The translations under genes and the position numbers were made by a program. The notes under the pieces are model-generated. The model was not told the DNA's origin. It was given only the letters and a program-made list of their open reading frames with translations, and did not search any database. This document shows positions 50,054 to 58,823 of a stretch of 64,000 nt of DNA, piece by piece. Every line of letters starts with the position of its first letter. Position 1 is the first letter of the stretch. This stretch comes from Schauerella fraxinea (GTDB lineage: Bacteria > Pseudomonadota > Gammaproteobacteria > Burkholderiales > Burkholderiaceae_B), in NCBI GenBank assembly GCA_030849945.1, contig JAVDKK010000003.1, positions 904,776 through 968,775 on the forward strand, in the 5' to 3' direction.

Positions 50054-53000
50054 ATGTCTGAAGATGTCCAAACTCCCCCCCCGCCTTTTGTCCATTTACG
50101 CGTGCACTCCGAATTTACGGTGGTGGACGGTATCGTGCGCATTCCGGATCTGATCAAGCGCACCGTCAAGCTCGGCCAGCCCGCCGTGGCGCTGACCGAT
50201 CTGGCGAACCTGTTTGGATGGATCAAGTTTTACAAAGCGGCGCGGGGCGCAGGCGTGAAGCCGATTGCTGGCTGCGATGTCTGGATTTCCAATGAAGACG
50301 ATCGCGACAAGCCCTTTCGTTTGCTGCTGCTGGTCGCCAGCACGCAGGGCTACCTCAATCTGTGCGAACTGATCTCGCAGGCCTGGTTGACCAATCAGCA
50401 CCGCGGCAAAGCCGAGATCCGCCGTGAGTGGCTGGTCGGCCAGGAAGGCTTGATTGCGTTGTCCGGCGGGCGCATGGGCGATGTGGGTCAGGCGCTCGAG
50501 GCCGGCAACCTGCCGGCGGCGCAGGCCGCTGCGCGGCGCTGGGCGGCATGCTTTCCCAATGACGGGTTCTATATCGAATTGCAGCGCGCCGGGCACGACG
50601 GCGACGAGACCTACACGCAGGCCGCGATGCGTCTGGCGGGCGACTGCGGCTTGCCGGTCGTCGCTACCCATCCCGTGCAGTTTCTGGATCGCGAAGAGTT
50701 TCAGGCGCACGAGGCACGTGTGTGCATCTCCGAAGGCGAGATTCTCGCCAACCCGCGCCGGGTCAAGCGGTTCACGCCCGAGCAGTACATGCAGTCGTCC
50801 GAGGAGATGACCCGCAAGTTTGCCGACGTGCCCTCGGCGCTTGCCAATACCATCGAGATTGCCAAGCGCTGCAACCTCACGCTGGTGCTGGGTAAGCCGC
50901 GCCTGCCGAACTTCCCCACGCCAGAAGGCGTCACGCTCGATCAGCATTTGATCGATCTTTCGGTGCTGGGGCTCGAAAAACGCATGCTTCAGCTGTACCC
51001 GAACGATGCCGAGCGCGCCGCCAGGTACCAGGAATACACCGACCGGTTGATGTGGGAGTGCAAAACCATCATTCAGATGGGATTCCCGGGTTACTTCCTG
51101 ATCGTGCAGGACTTCATCAACTGGGGCAAACAAAATGGCGTGCCGGTTGGACCGGGCCGGGGCTCAGGCGCGGGCTCGCTGGTGGCCTATGCCTTGGGTA
51201 TTACCGATCTCGACCCGATCCGTTACGACTTGCTGTTCGAGCGCTTTCTGAACCCCGAGCGGGTCTCGATGCCCGACTTCGATATCGACTTCTGCCAGGA
51301 CAATCGCGAACGCGTCATCGATTACGTCAAGATCAAGTATGGCCGCGAAGCCGTCAGCCAGATTGCGACCTTCGGTACGTTGGGCGCCAAGGCTGTCGTG
51401 CGGGACGCGGGTCGCGTGCTCGATATGCCCTACATGATGTGCGACGGTCTCTCCAAGCTCATCCCCTTCAATCCGGCCGATCCCTGGACGCTGGCGCGCA
51501 CGCTGCGCGACGAACCGGCCTTCAAGGAGCGCTACGAGCAGGAAGAGGAAGTGCGCGCGCTGGTCGACTTGGCGCAACCGCTCGAAGGATTGACGCGCAA
51601 CATCGGCATGCACGCCGGGGGCGTCTTGATCGCGCCGGGCAAACTGACCGATTTCTGCCCGTTGTATTGCCAACCGGGGCAGGAAAACAGCGCGGTCTCG
51701 CAGTTCGATAAAGACGACGTCGAGGCGGCCGGCCTGGTCAAATTCGACTTTCTCGGCCTGCGCAACCTGACGATTCTGGATTGGGCCGTGCGCTACGTGC
51801 AGCGGTTCAATCCTGAAAAGCGCGAATTCGACATCATGGCGCTCAAGCTGGACGATCCGGCGGCCTACAAGATTTTGTGCGACGGCAATACCACAGCGGT
51901 GTTCCAGCTCGAATCGCGCGGCATGAAGGAGCTGCTCAAAAAACTGCGTCCCAATACGTTCGAAGACATCATCGCCATGCTGGCGTTGTATCGCCCCGGT
52001 CCGCTCGAGTCGGGCATGGTGGACGACTTCGTCAATCGTAAGCATGGCCGCGCAGCGGTGGACTATTTCCATCCCGATCTCGAAGGCACGCTCAAAAGCA
52101 CGTATGGCGTGATCGTGTATCAAGAGCAGGTGATGCTGATCTCGCAGATCATCGGTGGCTACTCACTGGGCGGCGCCGATCTGCTGCGCCGCGCGATGGG
52201 TAAGAAAAAGGCCGAGGAAATGGCCAAGCACCGCGAGCTGTTCGAGAAGGGCGCGGTCGAGAAGGGGCACGACGCCAAGCTGGCGGTCACACTGTTCGAT
52301 TTGATGGAGAAATTCGCGGGTTACGGCTTCAACAAGTCGCACTCTGCGGCGTACGCGCTCATCGCCTATCAAACGGCGTGGCTCAAGGCCTATCACCCTG
52401 CTGAGTTTCTGGCGGCCACCTTGTCGTCCGACATGGACGACACCGACAAGGTGCAAACTTTCTGGCGCGACGCGCTCGAAAACGGTGTCGAGGTGCTGCC
52501 GCCGGATGTGAACGCGTCAGGCTATCGCTTCGAACCAGTTGCCGACCGTCATACCGAGAAAGGCCTGCCGCCCCGCACCATGCGCTACGGCCTGGGTGCC
52601 GTGAAAGGCACGGGCCAGGGAGCCGTTGAAGATATCGTCCGGGCGCGCGAAGAGGGTGGACCCTTCAAGGATCTGTTCGACTTCTGCCGTCGCGTGGGCA
52701 AGCAATCCGTCAACCGCCGTACGGTCGAGGCCTTGATCCGCGCCGGGGCGTTCGACAGCATCGCCGCCAATCGCGCGGCATTGCTGGCGTCCGTCCCCAT
52801 GGCAATGGAGGCGGCCGAGCAGGCGGCGCGCAGCGCCAATCAAAATTCGCTGTTCGGTGACGACACCGGCGATGTGGTGGCGATGGAGTTGCACAAGGTG
52901 GCGCCCTGGGGGTTGCATAGCCGGTTGACCGAAGAAAAATCGGCGCTGGGCTATTACTTCAGCGGCCATTTGTTCGACGCCTGGCGCGACGAAGTGCGCC

Positions 53001-53551
53001 GTATCGTGCCGTCGCCACTGTTGCGCCTGGAACCCATGCGCGATTTGCAGTGGATGGCCGGTGCCTTGTCGAGCGTGCGCACAATGATGACGCGCCGCGG
53101 CAAGATGATGTTCGTTGTCATGGACGACGGCAGTGCCCAGATTGAAGTCGCGGTGTACGCCGAACTCATGGAGAAGCACCGCGATCGTCTGCGCGAAGAT
53201 CAATTGCTCATCGTGCACGGTAAGGTCACCAACGACGAATACTCAGGCGGCGTACGCATCGTCGCCGATTCGCTATACGATTTGCAGTTGGCGCGCGAAG
53301 CGCGTGCGCGGGCATTACGCATCCGGCTCAACGGCCAGGCCGACGCCGATAAACTGCGGCAAATGCTCCATCCTTATCGTGCCGAACCCGACAGCGGGAT
53401 CCCCGGCACTCCGGTCGAGATCAGCTATATGCGCAACAACTTCCTATGTACGGTGCGCCTGGGCGAAGCCTGGCGTGTCCGGATGGCCGACACCCTGCTC
53501 GAGCAATTGGGCACGTGGGCCAAGCCCGACGGCATCGAGGTGCTCTACTGA
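50054..53551 (+). CDS. dnaE: DNA polymerase III alpha subunit
   Basis: Catalytic subunit of the replicative polymerase. The 1165-residue protein begins with the PHP domain (FVHLRVHSEFTVVDG), then the polymerase core with GPGRGSGAGSLVAYALGIT and the catalytic MPDFDIDF motif. These are followed by the fingers, helix-hairpin-helix and the OB-fold domain (about 985-1070; MTRRGKMMFVVMDDGSAQIEV). Start 50054 gives the standard N-terminus. The stop overlaps the following glycosyltransferase start by one base (TGATG). Confidence 0.97.
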   Translation: MSEDVQTPPPPFVHLRVHSEFTVVDGIVRIPDLIKRTVKLGQPAVALTDLANLFGWIKFYKAARGAGVKPIAGCDVWISNEDDRDKPFRLLLLVASTQGYLNLCELISQAWLTNQHRGKAEIRREWLVGQEGLIALSGGRMGDVGQALEAGNLPAAQAAARRWAACFPNDGFYIELQRAGHDGDETYTQAAMRLAGDCGLPVVATHPVQFLDREEFQAHEARVCISEGEILANPRRVKRFTPEQYMQSSEEMTRKFADVPSALANTIEIAKRCNLTLVLGKPRLPNFPTPEGVTLDQHLIDLSVLGLEKRMLQLYPNDAERAARYQEYTDRLMWECKTIIQMGFPGYFLIVQDFINWGKQNGVPVGPGRGSGAGSLVAYALGITDLDPIRYDLLFERFLNPERVSMPDFDIDFCQDNRERVIDYVKIKYGREAVSQIATFGTLGAKAVVRDAGRVLDMPYMMCDGLSKLIPFNPADPWTLARTLRDEPAFKERYEQEEEVRALVDLAQPLEGLTRNIGMHAGGVLIAPGKLTDFCPLYCQPGQENSAVSQFDKDDVEAAGLVKFDFLGLRNLTILDWAVRYVQRFNPEKREFDIMALKLDDPAAYKILCDGNTTAVFQLESRGMKELLKKLRPNTFEDIIAMLALYRPGPLESGMVDDFVNRKHGRAAVDYFHPDLEGTLKSTYGVIVYQEQVMLISQIIGGYSLGGADLLRRAMGKKKAEEMAKHRELFEKGAVEKGHDAKLAVTLFDLMEKFAGYGFNKSHSAAYALIAYQTAWLKAYHPAEFLAATLSSDMDDTDKVQTFWRDALENGVEVLPPDVNASGYRFEPVADRHTEKGLPPRTMRYGLGAVKGTGQGAVEDIVRAREEGGPFKDLFDFCRRVGKQSVNRRTVEALIRAGAFDSIAANRAALLASVPMAMEAAEQAARSANQNSLFGDDTGDVVAMELHKVAPWGLHSRLTEEKSALGYYFSGHLFDAWRDEVRRIVPSPLLRLEPMRDLQWMAGALSSVRTMMTRRGKMMFVVMDDGSAQIEVAVYAELMEKHRDRLREDQLLIVHGKVTNDEYSGGVRIVADSLYDLQLAREARARALRIRLNGQADADKLRQMLHPYRAEPDSGIPGTPVEISYMRNNFLCTVRLGEAWRVRMADTLLEQLGTWAKPDGIEVLY

Positions 53552-54678
53552 TGCCCGGCTTGCGCATCGTGCACACCGAGGCCGCGATTGGCTTTGGCGG
53601 CCAAGAGCACCGGATCTACAAAGAAGTGCTGGCCATGCGCGAGCGGGGTCATCACGTCGAAGTGGTGTGTCAGCCGCATGCCAAGATGCTGCCCCGGCTG
53701 CGTGCCGCAGGCTTCGTGGTGCACACGATTCCGATGGGCGGCCTGCGCAACTATGTAAAGGGCGTTTATTCGCTTTGGCGCCTGTTCGTTGCGCGCCGCT
53801 ACGATGTGGTCAACACACATAGCCGGATGGACACGATCATCGCGGCGGCCGCGGGCCGGTTGGCCGGGGTGCCGCTGGTGGTGCGCACCCGTCACTTGTC
53901 CAATAAAGTGACGTCGATGCTGTCCTACACCTGGCTGCCCCATCGGGTGACGGCGGTGAGCGATCATGTGCGAGGCTATCTGATCCAGCGCGGCGTGCCG
54001 CCCGAGCGTATTGCCACGGTGTATTCGCCGGTGGCACTGCCGCCGCAGGTCGAGCACTCCACGTTGCGATCGGAGCTGGGGTTGAGCGACGATCACCTCG
54101 TGGTCGGCTGCGTGGCGGTCATGCGCGCCACCAAGGGGCACCGTGATCTGGTCGATGCCATGGCGCCGCTCATCCGCGACAATCCCATGCTGCATATGGT
54201 GTTCGTGGGTGGCGGTTCGCCTACCTTCGAACAAGTCCACGCGTATGTCCACGCGCACGGCCTCGGATCGCGCATCCACTTGATGGGGATGCGCGACGAC
54301 GTGCCCAACTTGCTCGCGGGGTTCGATCTCTTTGCGCTCGCGACCCAGCAGGAAGCGTCGGGCACGGTCTACGTCGAAGCGGCTGCGAGTGGCTTGCCGG
54401 TGGTCGGCACCAATGTGGGCGGCGTGTCCGAGATGATGCGCGAGGGGATTACCGGCATTCTGGTACCCCCCAAAGACCCTGCGGCACTGGGCGCCGCGCT
54501 CAAGCGATTGATCGACGATCCCGACTTGCGCTGCCGCATGGGTGACGCCGGACGCCGGATGGTCTGGGAAGAGCGGGCGTTTTCGACCGAGCTTCTGGCC
54601 GAACGCACTGAAAATCTCTACCGTCAATGGTTGACGGAGCGCGGTCACCGGGCGTCCGAGACGACGCTGCCCGCATGA
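53551..54678 (+). CDS. glycosyltransferase family 4 (LPS-type)
   Basis: 375-residue GT-B glycosyltransferase. The N-terminal lobe starts LRIVHTEAAIGFGGQEHRIYKE, containing the donor-side glycine-rich loop. The C-terminal lobe carries GCVAVMRATKGHRDLVDAM, VFVGGGSPTFE and the E-x7-E motif EASGTVYVEAAASGLPVVGT, all GT4 hallmarks. It follows dnaE with a one-base overlap and overlaps the next glycosyltransferase by four bases, beginning a presumed LPS-core gene set. Sugar specificity is not readable. Confidence 0.88.
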   Translation: MPGLRIVHTEAAIGFGGQEHRIYKEVLAMRERGHHVEVVCQPHAKMLPRLRAAGFVVHTIPMGGLRNYVKGVYSLWRLFVARRYDVVNTHSRMDTIIAAAAGRLAGVPLVVRTRHLSNKVTSMLSYTWLPHRVTAVSDHVRGYLIQRGVPPERIATVYSPVALPPQVEHSTLRSELGLSDDHLVVGCVAVMRATKGHRDLVDAMAPLIRDNPMLHMVFVGGGSPTFEQVHAYVHAHGLGSRIHLMGMRDDVPNLLAGFDLFALATQQEASGTVYVEAAASGLPVVGTNVGGVSEMMREGITGILVPPKDPAALGAALKRLIDDPDLRCRMGDAGRRMVWEERAFSTELLAERTENLYRQWLTERGHRASETTLPA

Positions 54679-55451
54679 TGTCGCGCGCTACGCTTTCGGT
54701 GATCCTCATCGCGAAAAACGAAGAGGCGCACATTGTTGAATGCTTGAAGTCTGTTGCTTTTGCGGACGAAATCATCGTTATCGACAGTGGCAGCACTGAC
54801 GATACTGTCGCGTTGGCGCGTCAGTCGGGCGCGATCGTCGCGGTGACGCCGGATTGGCCGGGCTTCGGTATTCAAAAAAACCGGGCGCTGGCGCAGGCGA
54901 CCTGCGACTGGGTGCTGTCCCTGGACTGCGACGAACGCATTACACCTGAGCTGGCTACTGAAATTGCCGCCATACTAACGTTGCCGGGCGCGTCTGATGC
55001 GTATGCCATCCCACGTCTGTCCGAGTTTTGCGGCCGATTCATTCGTCATAGCGGTTGGTGGCCCGATCCCGTCGTACGATTATTTCGGCGTGGAGCGGCT
55101 CGGTTTACCGATGCCGCTGTGCATGAAAAGGTCAAGGTGACCGGCAAGGTGGGGCAGTGCCGTGCGCATATGTTGCATTTTCCCTACGACGGCCTGAGTG
55201 ACTGGATCGACAAAATGAATCGGTACTCGTCGGCCGCTGCTCAGATCAAATATGATGCGGGCCGCACGTCATCGGCGTGGGGCGCGCTGATGCGTGGATG
55301 TTGGACGTTTTTCAGGGCGTACGTGCTTCGCCGGGGCTTCCTGGATGGATGGCAGGGCGTTGTTCTGGCGGCGGGGTCGGGGGCAGGAAATTTCTTTCGG
55401 TATGCCAAATTGATCGCTTTAAAAGAGAATAAAAAGAGGGAAGATTGTTGA
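54675..55451 (+). CDS. glycosyltransferase family 2 (WaaE/KdtX-like)
   Basis: 258-residue inverting GT2 enzyme: SVILIAKNEEAHIVECLKS at the N-terminus, the donor motif IIVIDSGSTDDT and the metal site LSLDCDERIT. WWPDPVVRLFRRG and AAVHEKV downstream are typical of the WaaE/LgtF branch that adds glucose to the first heptose of the LPS core. The start ATG 54675 overlaps the preceding gene (ATGA). Codon use, especially near the 3' end (LKENKKREDC), looks AT-richer than its neighbours. Confidence 0.85.
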   Translation: MMSRATLSVILIAKNEEAHIVECLKSVAFADEIIVIDSGSTDDTVALARQSGAIVAVTPDWPGFGIQKNRALAQATCDWVLSLDCDERITPELATEIAAILTLPGASDAYAIPRLSEFCGRFIRHSGWWPDPVVRLFRRGAARFTDAAVHEKVKVTGKVGQCRAHMLHFPYDGLSDWIDKMNRYSSAAAQIKYDAGRTSSAWGALMRGCWTFFRAYVLRRGFLDGWQGVVLAAGSGAGNFFRYAKLIALKENKKREDC

Positions 55452-55488
55452 GCCGCTCAACCCCAGTTTCGATCGATCAGCTTCCTGG

Positions 55489-56667
55489 ATGGCCTATTCA
55501 AGCGTAATGAACATTCTCTTCACCAACTTCTTGACCTCGCCTGGAATCGACGGTCACACGATCTACATCGCGACGCTTGCCCGCGCGTTGTCGGCTCGTC
55601 ACACCATTACGGTTGCGGCGCCCGCAGGAAGTGGGCTGTATCGGCGCATGGGGGAGATCCCGGGCGTACAGCGCGTTGTGCAGTCGTTTCCCAATCGCAT
55701 CCATCACATGCTGGGTGCTGCCCGTCAATTGCGCCGGTTGATCAATGCCAATCAGTTCGATGTCATCCACGTCAATGGTTCGGCCGATCACCGCCTGGCC
55801 ATCGTTGCCACGCGCGGCATGGGGGCGGCACGCCCGCGCATCATTTTCACCAAGCACAACGATCACTTTTCATCGCGTTTCGGCTCGGCGCTGCGTGCGC
55901 GTATGGGCACCGACTATGTGATCGGCGTGTGCGAGTTCGTCCATCGTCAGCTCGAAAAGTCGCCGTTTGCGATCTGCCCGATCGATACCGTCTATAACGG
56001 GATTGATACTCAGGTCTTTGCGCCACGCCCTCGCGAGGATGCGTTTGCGCTGGCCGAGCAGTGGGCGGGTCGCAAGTTGGCGCCAGGCACCCTGATTCTA
56101 GGCAGCAACGCCGGTACGGGCAGCTACAAGGGCTGGCAAGACATGATTACTGCTGTGGGCAAGCTGGCCGATCCCATTCGCCGCCGCGTCCATATCTTTC
56201 TCGCTGGCGAATTGCCTACCCGCGCGCAGCGGCAATTCGTGACCGATGCTGGCATGACCGAACATGTCACTTTCGTGGGCCGCCTGGACGACGTTCGGCC
56301 CCTGGTCGCCTGCTTCGATATTGGCTTTGTGCTGTCGTACCGCGTCGAAACCATCTCGTTTGCATGCCGCGAGATGATGTCCATGGGTATCCCGGTCATT
56401 CTCACCGATCATGGCGGTCTGCCGGAAAACGTCACCAATGGTCGTGAAGGCTGGATCGTGCCTAAGCGCGACACCGATGCCATCGCGGCGCGCGTGTTGG
56501 ACGTGCTCAATAATCGGTCGCTTCTGAACTTGATGGGCATCGCCGCCCGCGAGCGCAGTGTGCGCCAGTTCGGCGTCGAGCAATTCATTCTCAATACGGA
56601 AGCGGTGTATCGCAAAGCGGTCGCCCGCGAACGCGGCGCTCGCGTGACCACGCTGCGTGAGGGCTAG
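55489..56667 (+). CDS. glycosyltransferase family 4
   Basis: 392-residue GT-B enzyme. The N-lobe starts MNILFTNFLTSPGIDGHTIYIATLARAL (second in-frame ATG at 55507), and a KHNDHFSSRFGSALRARMG segment follows. The C-lobe has NAGTGSYKGWQDMITAVGKL, VTFVGRLDDVRPLV and a family E-x7-E-like motif in RVETISFACREMMSMGIPVILTDHGGLPE. The start could be 55489 or 55507, neither with a clear ribosome binding site. It is the third glycosyltransferase in the rightward set; only 16 bases separate it from the convergent YkgJ gene. Confidence 0.85.
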   Translation: MAYSSVMNILFTNFLTSPGIDGHTIYIATLARALSARHTITVAAPAGSGLYRRMGEIPGVQRVVQSFPNRIHHMLGAARQLRRLINANQFDVIHVNGSADHRLAIVATRGMGAARPRIIFTKHNDHFSSRFGSALRARMGTDYVIGVCEFVHRQLEKSPFAICPIDTVYNGIDTQVFAPRPREDAFALAEQWAGRKLAPGTLILGSNAGTGSYKGWQDMITAVGKLADPIRRRVHIFLAGELPTRAQRQFVTDAGMTEHVTFVGRLDDVRPLVACFDIGFVLSYRVETISFACREMMSMGIPVILTDHGGLPENVTNGREGWIVPKRDTDAIAARVLDVLNNRSLLNLMGIAARERSVRQFGVEQFILNTEAVYRKAVARERGARVTTLREG

Positions 56668-56683
56668 CGCGTCCGGGGCCTGC

Positions 56684-56953
56684 TTAGGTCGAGGGAGCAG
56701 TCAGATACTCCAGTTGCGTCAGCCAGGTCAGCGCGTGACCGCGTTCATCCCCGCACATCTCGGCTTCCGGCTGCAACCCGCCACAAAATGCAGGCCGCTC
56801 CGGTTTGCCAAAGAGCGCGCAGCGCAGATCGGGCATCAGTTGGATACAAGGCACGCCTGCCGGCTTGCCGTGCGGCATGCCTGGGATCGGGCTCGTGATC
56901 GACGGCGCCGTACAGCAGGCGCCGCAGCCCGAGCGGCACGCGATCACAGCCAT
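56684..56953 (-). CDS. YkgJ-family cysteine cluster protein
   Basis: 89-residue protein with a putative metal or iron-sulfur-binding cysteine cluster: CRSGCGACC near the N-terminus, then cysteines in VPCIQLMPDLRCALFG and AFCGGLQPEAEMC. This is the CxxxCxxCC...C...C...C spacing of the YkgJ/UPF0153-type family. Start 56953 (MAVIACRSG) overlaps the YdcF-like gene by 10 bases; an ATG 12 bases earlier is also possible. It is the last gene of a leftward GT9-YdcF-YkgJ operon. Function is unknown. Confidence 0.85.
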   Translation of the reverse strand: MAVIACRSGCGACCTAPSITSPIPGMPHGKPAGVPCIQLMPDLRCALFGKPERPAFCGGLQPEAEMCGDERGHALTWLTQLEYLTAPST

Positions 56954-57708
56954 CCGCGCGCCCAATACAACCCGATCGCCGCATACTCTTTGATGATTGA
57001 CCTGCTCGCATCGAGCGCCCGCTCATTCGGCCACCATGGCGACAACGAGCCGTCGGGCGGCAGCACGATCTGCGGCGCCACGGCTGCGGCAATCGCCTCC
57101 ACACCTTGTTTATGGAACACCGCCATCGCGCGCGGCATATGCAGCGCCGAGGTCACCAAAAGCACCTTGCGGATGCCCTGATCACGCAAGGCGTCTTCCG
57201 ATAGTGCCGCGTTTTCATAGGTACTGCGGCTCGCATTTTCCAGAATGATCGCGTAAGACGGCACGCCCAATTGACGCATCTCATGCGCCATGCCCTGGGC
57301 TTCGCTCACGTCGCCTTCCAGCGCGCCGCCTGAGAGCAGCACCCGCGGGGCGCGGCCAGCCAGGTAAAGCTCGGCTGCGGCATCCACGCGCGTGGTTTTC
57401 TTCGTTTTATCGTAAGGCTCGAACCAATTGGCGCGCGCGTTGGCCGTATTGCCGCCCAGCACCACAATGGCATCCGCCATCTCGGTTTGCTCGGGCGGCG
57501 GATTGGGATACCAGTTCTCAAGCGCACCGCCCAACCACAGCGACGTCACGGGCAGGCTCCACGCCGTTACCCAAATGATGCCTGCCAGCATGAAGCTCGC
57601 ACCCGTCTTGCGCCAACGCAGCAAGCAGAGCACCAGCCCCACCGCGACCAGCGTGAGGCACAAATTGAGCGGAATGATGAGTCCAGTCAGGAACGACGTC
57701 GTGGGCAT
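56944..57708 (-). CDS. YdcF/ElyC-family membrane protein (DUF218)
   Basis: 254-residue protein with two N-terminal membrane helices (about residues 5-30 and 36-60) and a periplasmic DUF218 domain: ADAIVVLGGNTANAR, TRVDAAAELYLAGRAPRVLLSGGA, ENASRSTYENAALSEDAL and VLLVTSALHMPRAMAVF. E. coli ElyC with this domain affects undecaprenyl-phosphate lipid-carrier use in envelope synthesis, which fits the LPS neighbourhood, but a specific role is not proven. It starts 13 bases after the GT9 gene. Confidence 0.88.
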   Translation of the reverse strand: MPTTSFLTGLIIPLNLCLTLVAVGLVLCLLRWRKTGASFMLAGIIWVTAWSLPVTSLWLGGALENWYPNPPPEQTEMADAIVVLGGNTANARANWFEPYDKTKKTTRVDAAAELYLAGRAPRVLLSGGALEGDVSEAQGMAHEMRQLGVPSYAIILENASRSTYENAALSEDALRDQGIRKVLLVTSALHMPRAMAVFHKQGVEAIAAAVAPQIVLPPDGSLSPWWPNERALDASRSIIKEYAAIGLYWARGWL

Positions 57709-57721
57709 GCGTGCAAGTCCA

Positions 57722-58684
57722 TTACTGCGGCAAATTCAAAAGGGTGAGGGCGCGCTGAACGACCTCGTCCAACGTGGGCCAGGCATCCTCGGCACCCACG
57801 CACACGGCGCGGGGCGACCAGGGGCCGGTTCGCGCCGGACGGGTGACGCCAAATAGCGTCAATTGCGAGGCATTGGCGGCGGCTGCCAAATGCGACACGC
57901 CCGAGTCGTTGCAGATCGTCAACGACACGCGCGCCGTCAACGCGGCGAAGGCGCCCAGCGACATCGGCGGCAACAGCGTCGCCGTAGGCGCATTGGTTTG
58001 CGCCTGAGCCTGTTCGGTGGGCGGGGGGCACATCGCCACGACGACGCCGCGCGCTTGCAATTGTTGCGTCAACGCATCGAAATGCGGCCACACCTTAACC
58101 CGTCCTTTGTGCAAACCGACGGCCGTCGGTGCGATCAGCACCACCGGTTGGGCAGCAGTCGTCCATGGCCCGACAGCCGCGTCCGCCTGCGCGCGATGCG
58201 CCGCGGTCAAGGGCAGGTCCAAGGTTTTCGCGGGCGATGCGGCACCGGCCGGCAACGCCCAGTGCGTCAGCGCCCGGCGCGTCAGACCGTACCAGGACTC
58301 CACGGCATGCACAGGCAACTGCGGTTTGTCGATCGGCCAACGCAGCAGCACGCTCCGCCCGTCGTCTCGATATCCCGCACTAGGAATACGAGCCAGACGG
58401 AACACGGCGGCGCTGGAGAGCGAGTCGGGAAGCAAAAGGCCGCGCGCAGGGCCCTCATCCTGGCGGCGCTGGAGGCGAACGGCGCGCGCATCGGCCCAGA
58501 CACGGCCGGTCATGGGCACGAAGGCATGTGCCGGCAAGCCCGCAAGAAGATCGCGTGCCCACGGACGCGCGCATACCACCAGCGGCGCGCCTGTGGCGGC
58601 GAGCAGGGCCAGTGACGGCAGACTCATGCAAACATCGCCCACCCAATTGGGGAGCCTGACATATAGCGTCGAAGGGGGTGACAT
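57722..58684 (-). CDS. glycosyltransferase family 9 (heptosyltransferase-type)
   Basis: 320-residue GT9 enzyme related to LPS heptosyltransferases WaaC/WaaF. Seen: RLPNWVGDVCMSLPSL at the N-terminus, the glycine-rich donor site LIAPTAVGLHKGRVKVWPHFDALTQQL, and the ADP-heptose-contact motif TICNDSGVSHLAAAANASQLTLFGVT. Which heptose it transfers cannot be told. It is the first gene of the leftward operon and is divergent from msbA, with about 140 bases between starts. Confidence 0.88.
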   Translation of the reverse strand: MSPPSTLYVRLPNWVGDVCMSLPSLALLAATGAPLVVCARPWARDLLAGLPAHAFVPMTGRVWADARAVRLQRRQDEGPARGLLLPDSLSSAAVFRLARIPSAGYRDDGRSVLLRWPIDKPQLPVHAVESWYGLTRRALTHWALPAGAASPAKTLDLPLTAAHRAQADAAVGPWTTAAQPVVLIAPTAVGLHKGRVKVWPHFDALTQQLQARGVVVAMCPPPTEQAQAQTNAPTATLLPPMSLGAFAALTARVSLTICNDSGVSHLAAAANASQLTLFGVTRPARTGPWSPRAVCVGAEDAWPTLDEVVQRALTLLNLPQ

Positions 58685-58823
58685 AAACCTGAAAAGCGCG
58701 GGTTGCCGCGTTGATGCGGACTAGAGAATACCAAACCGAGACCCGCCGTGGCGGGTCAAAGGCGCCTGCGCCGAGTGCGAACGGTACAATCTCCCCACAT
58801 CACGATTAAAAAGCGAGATAGCA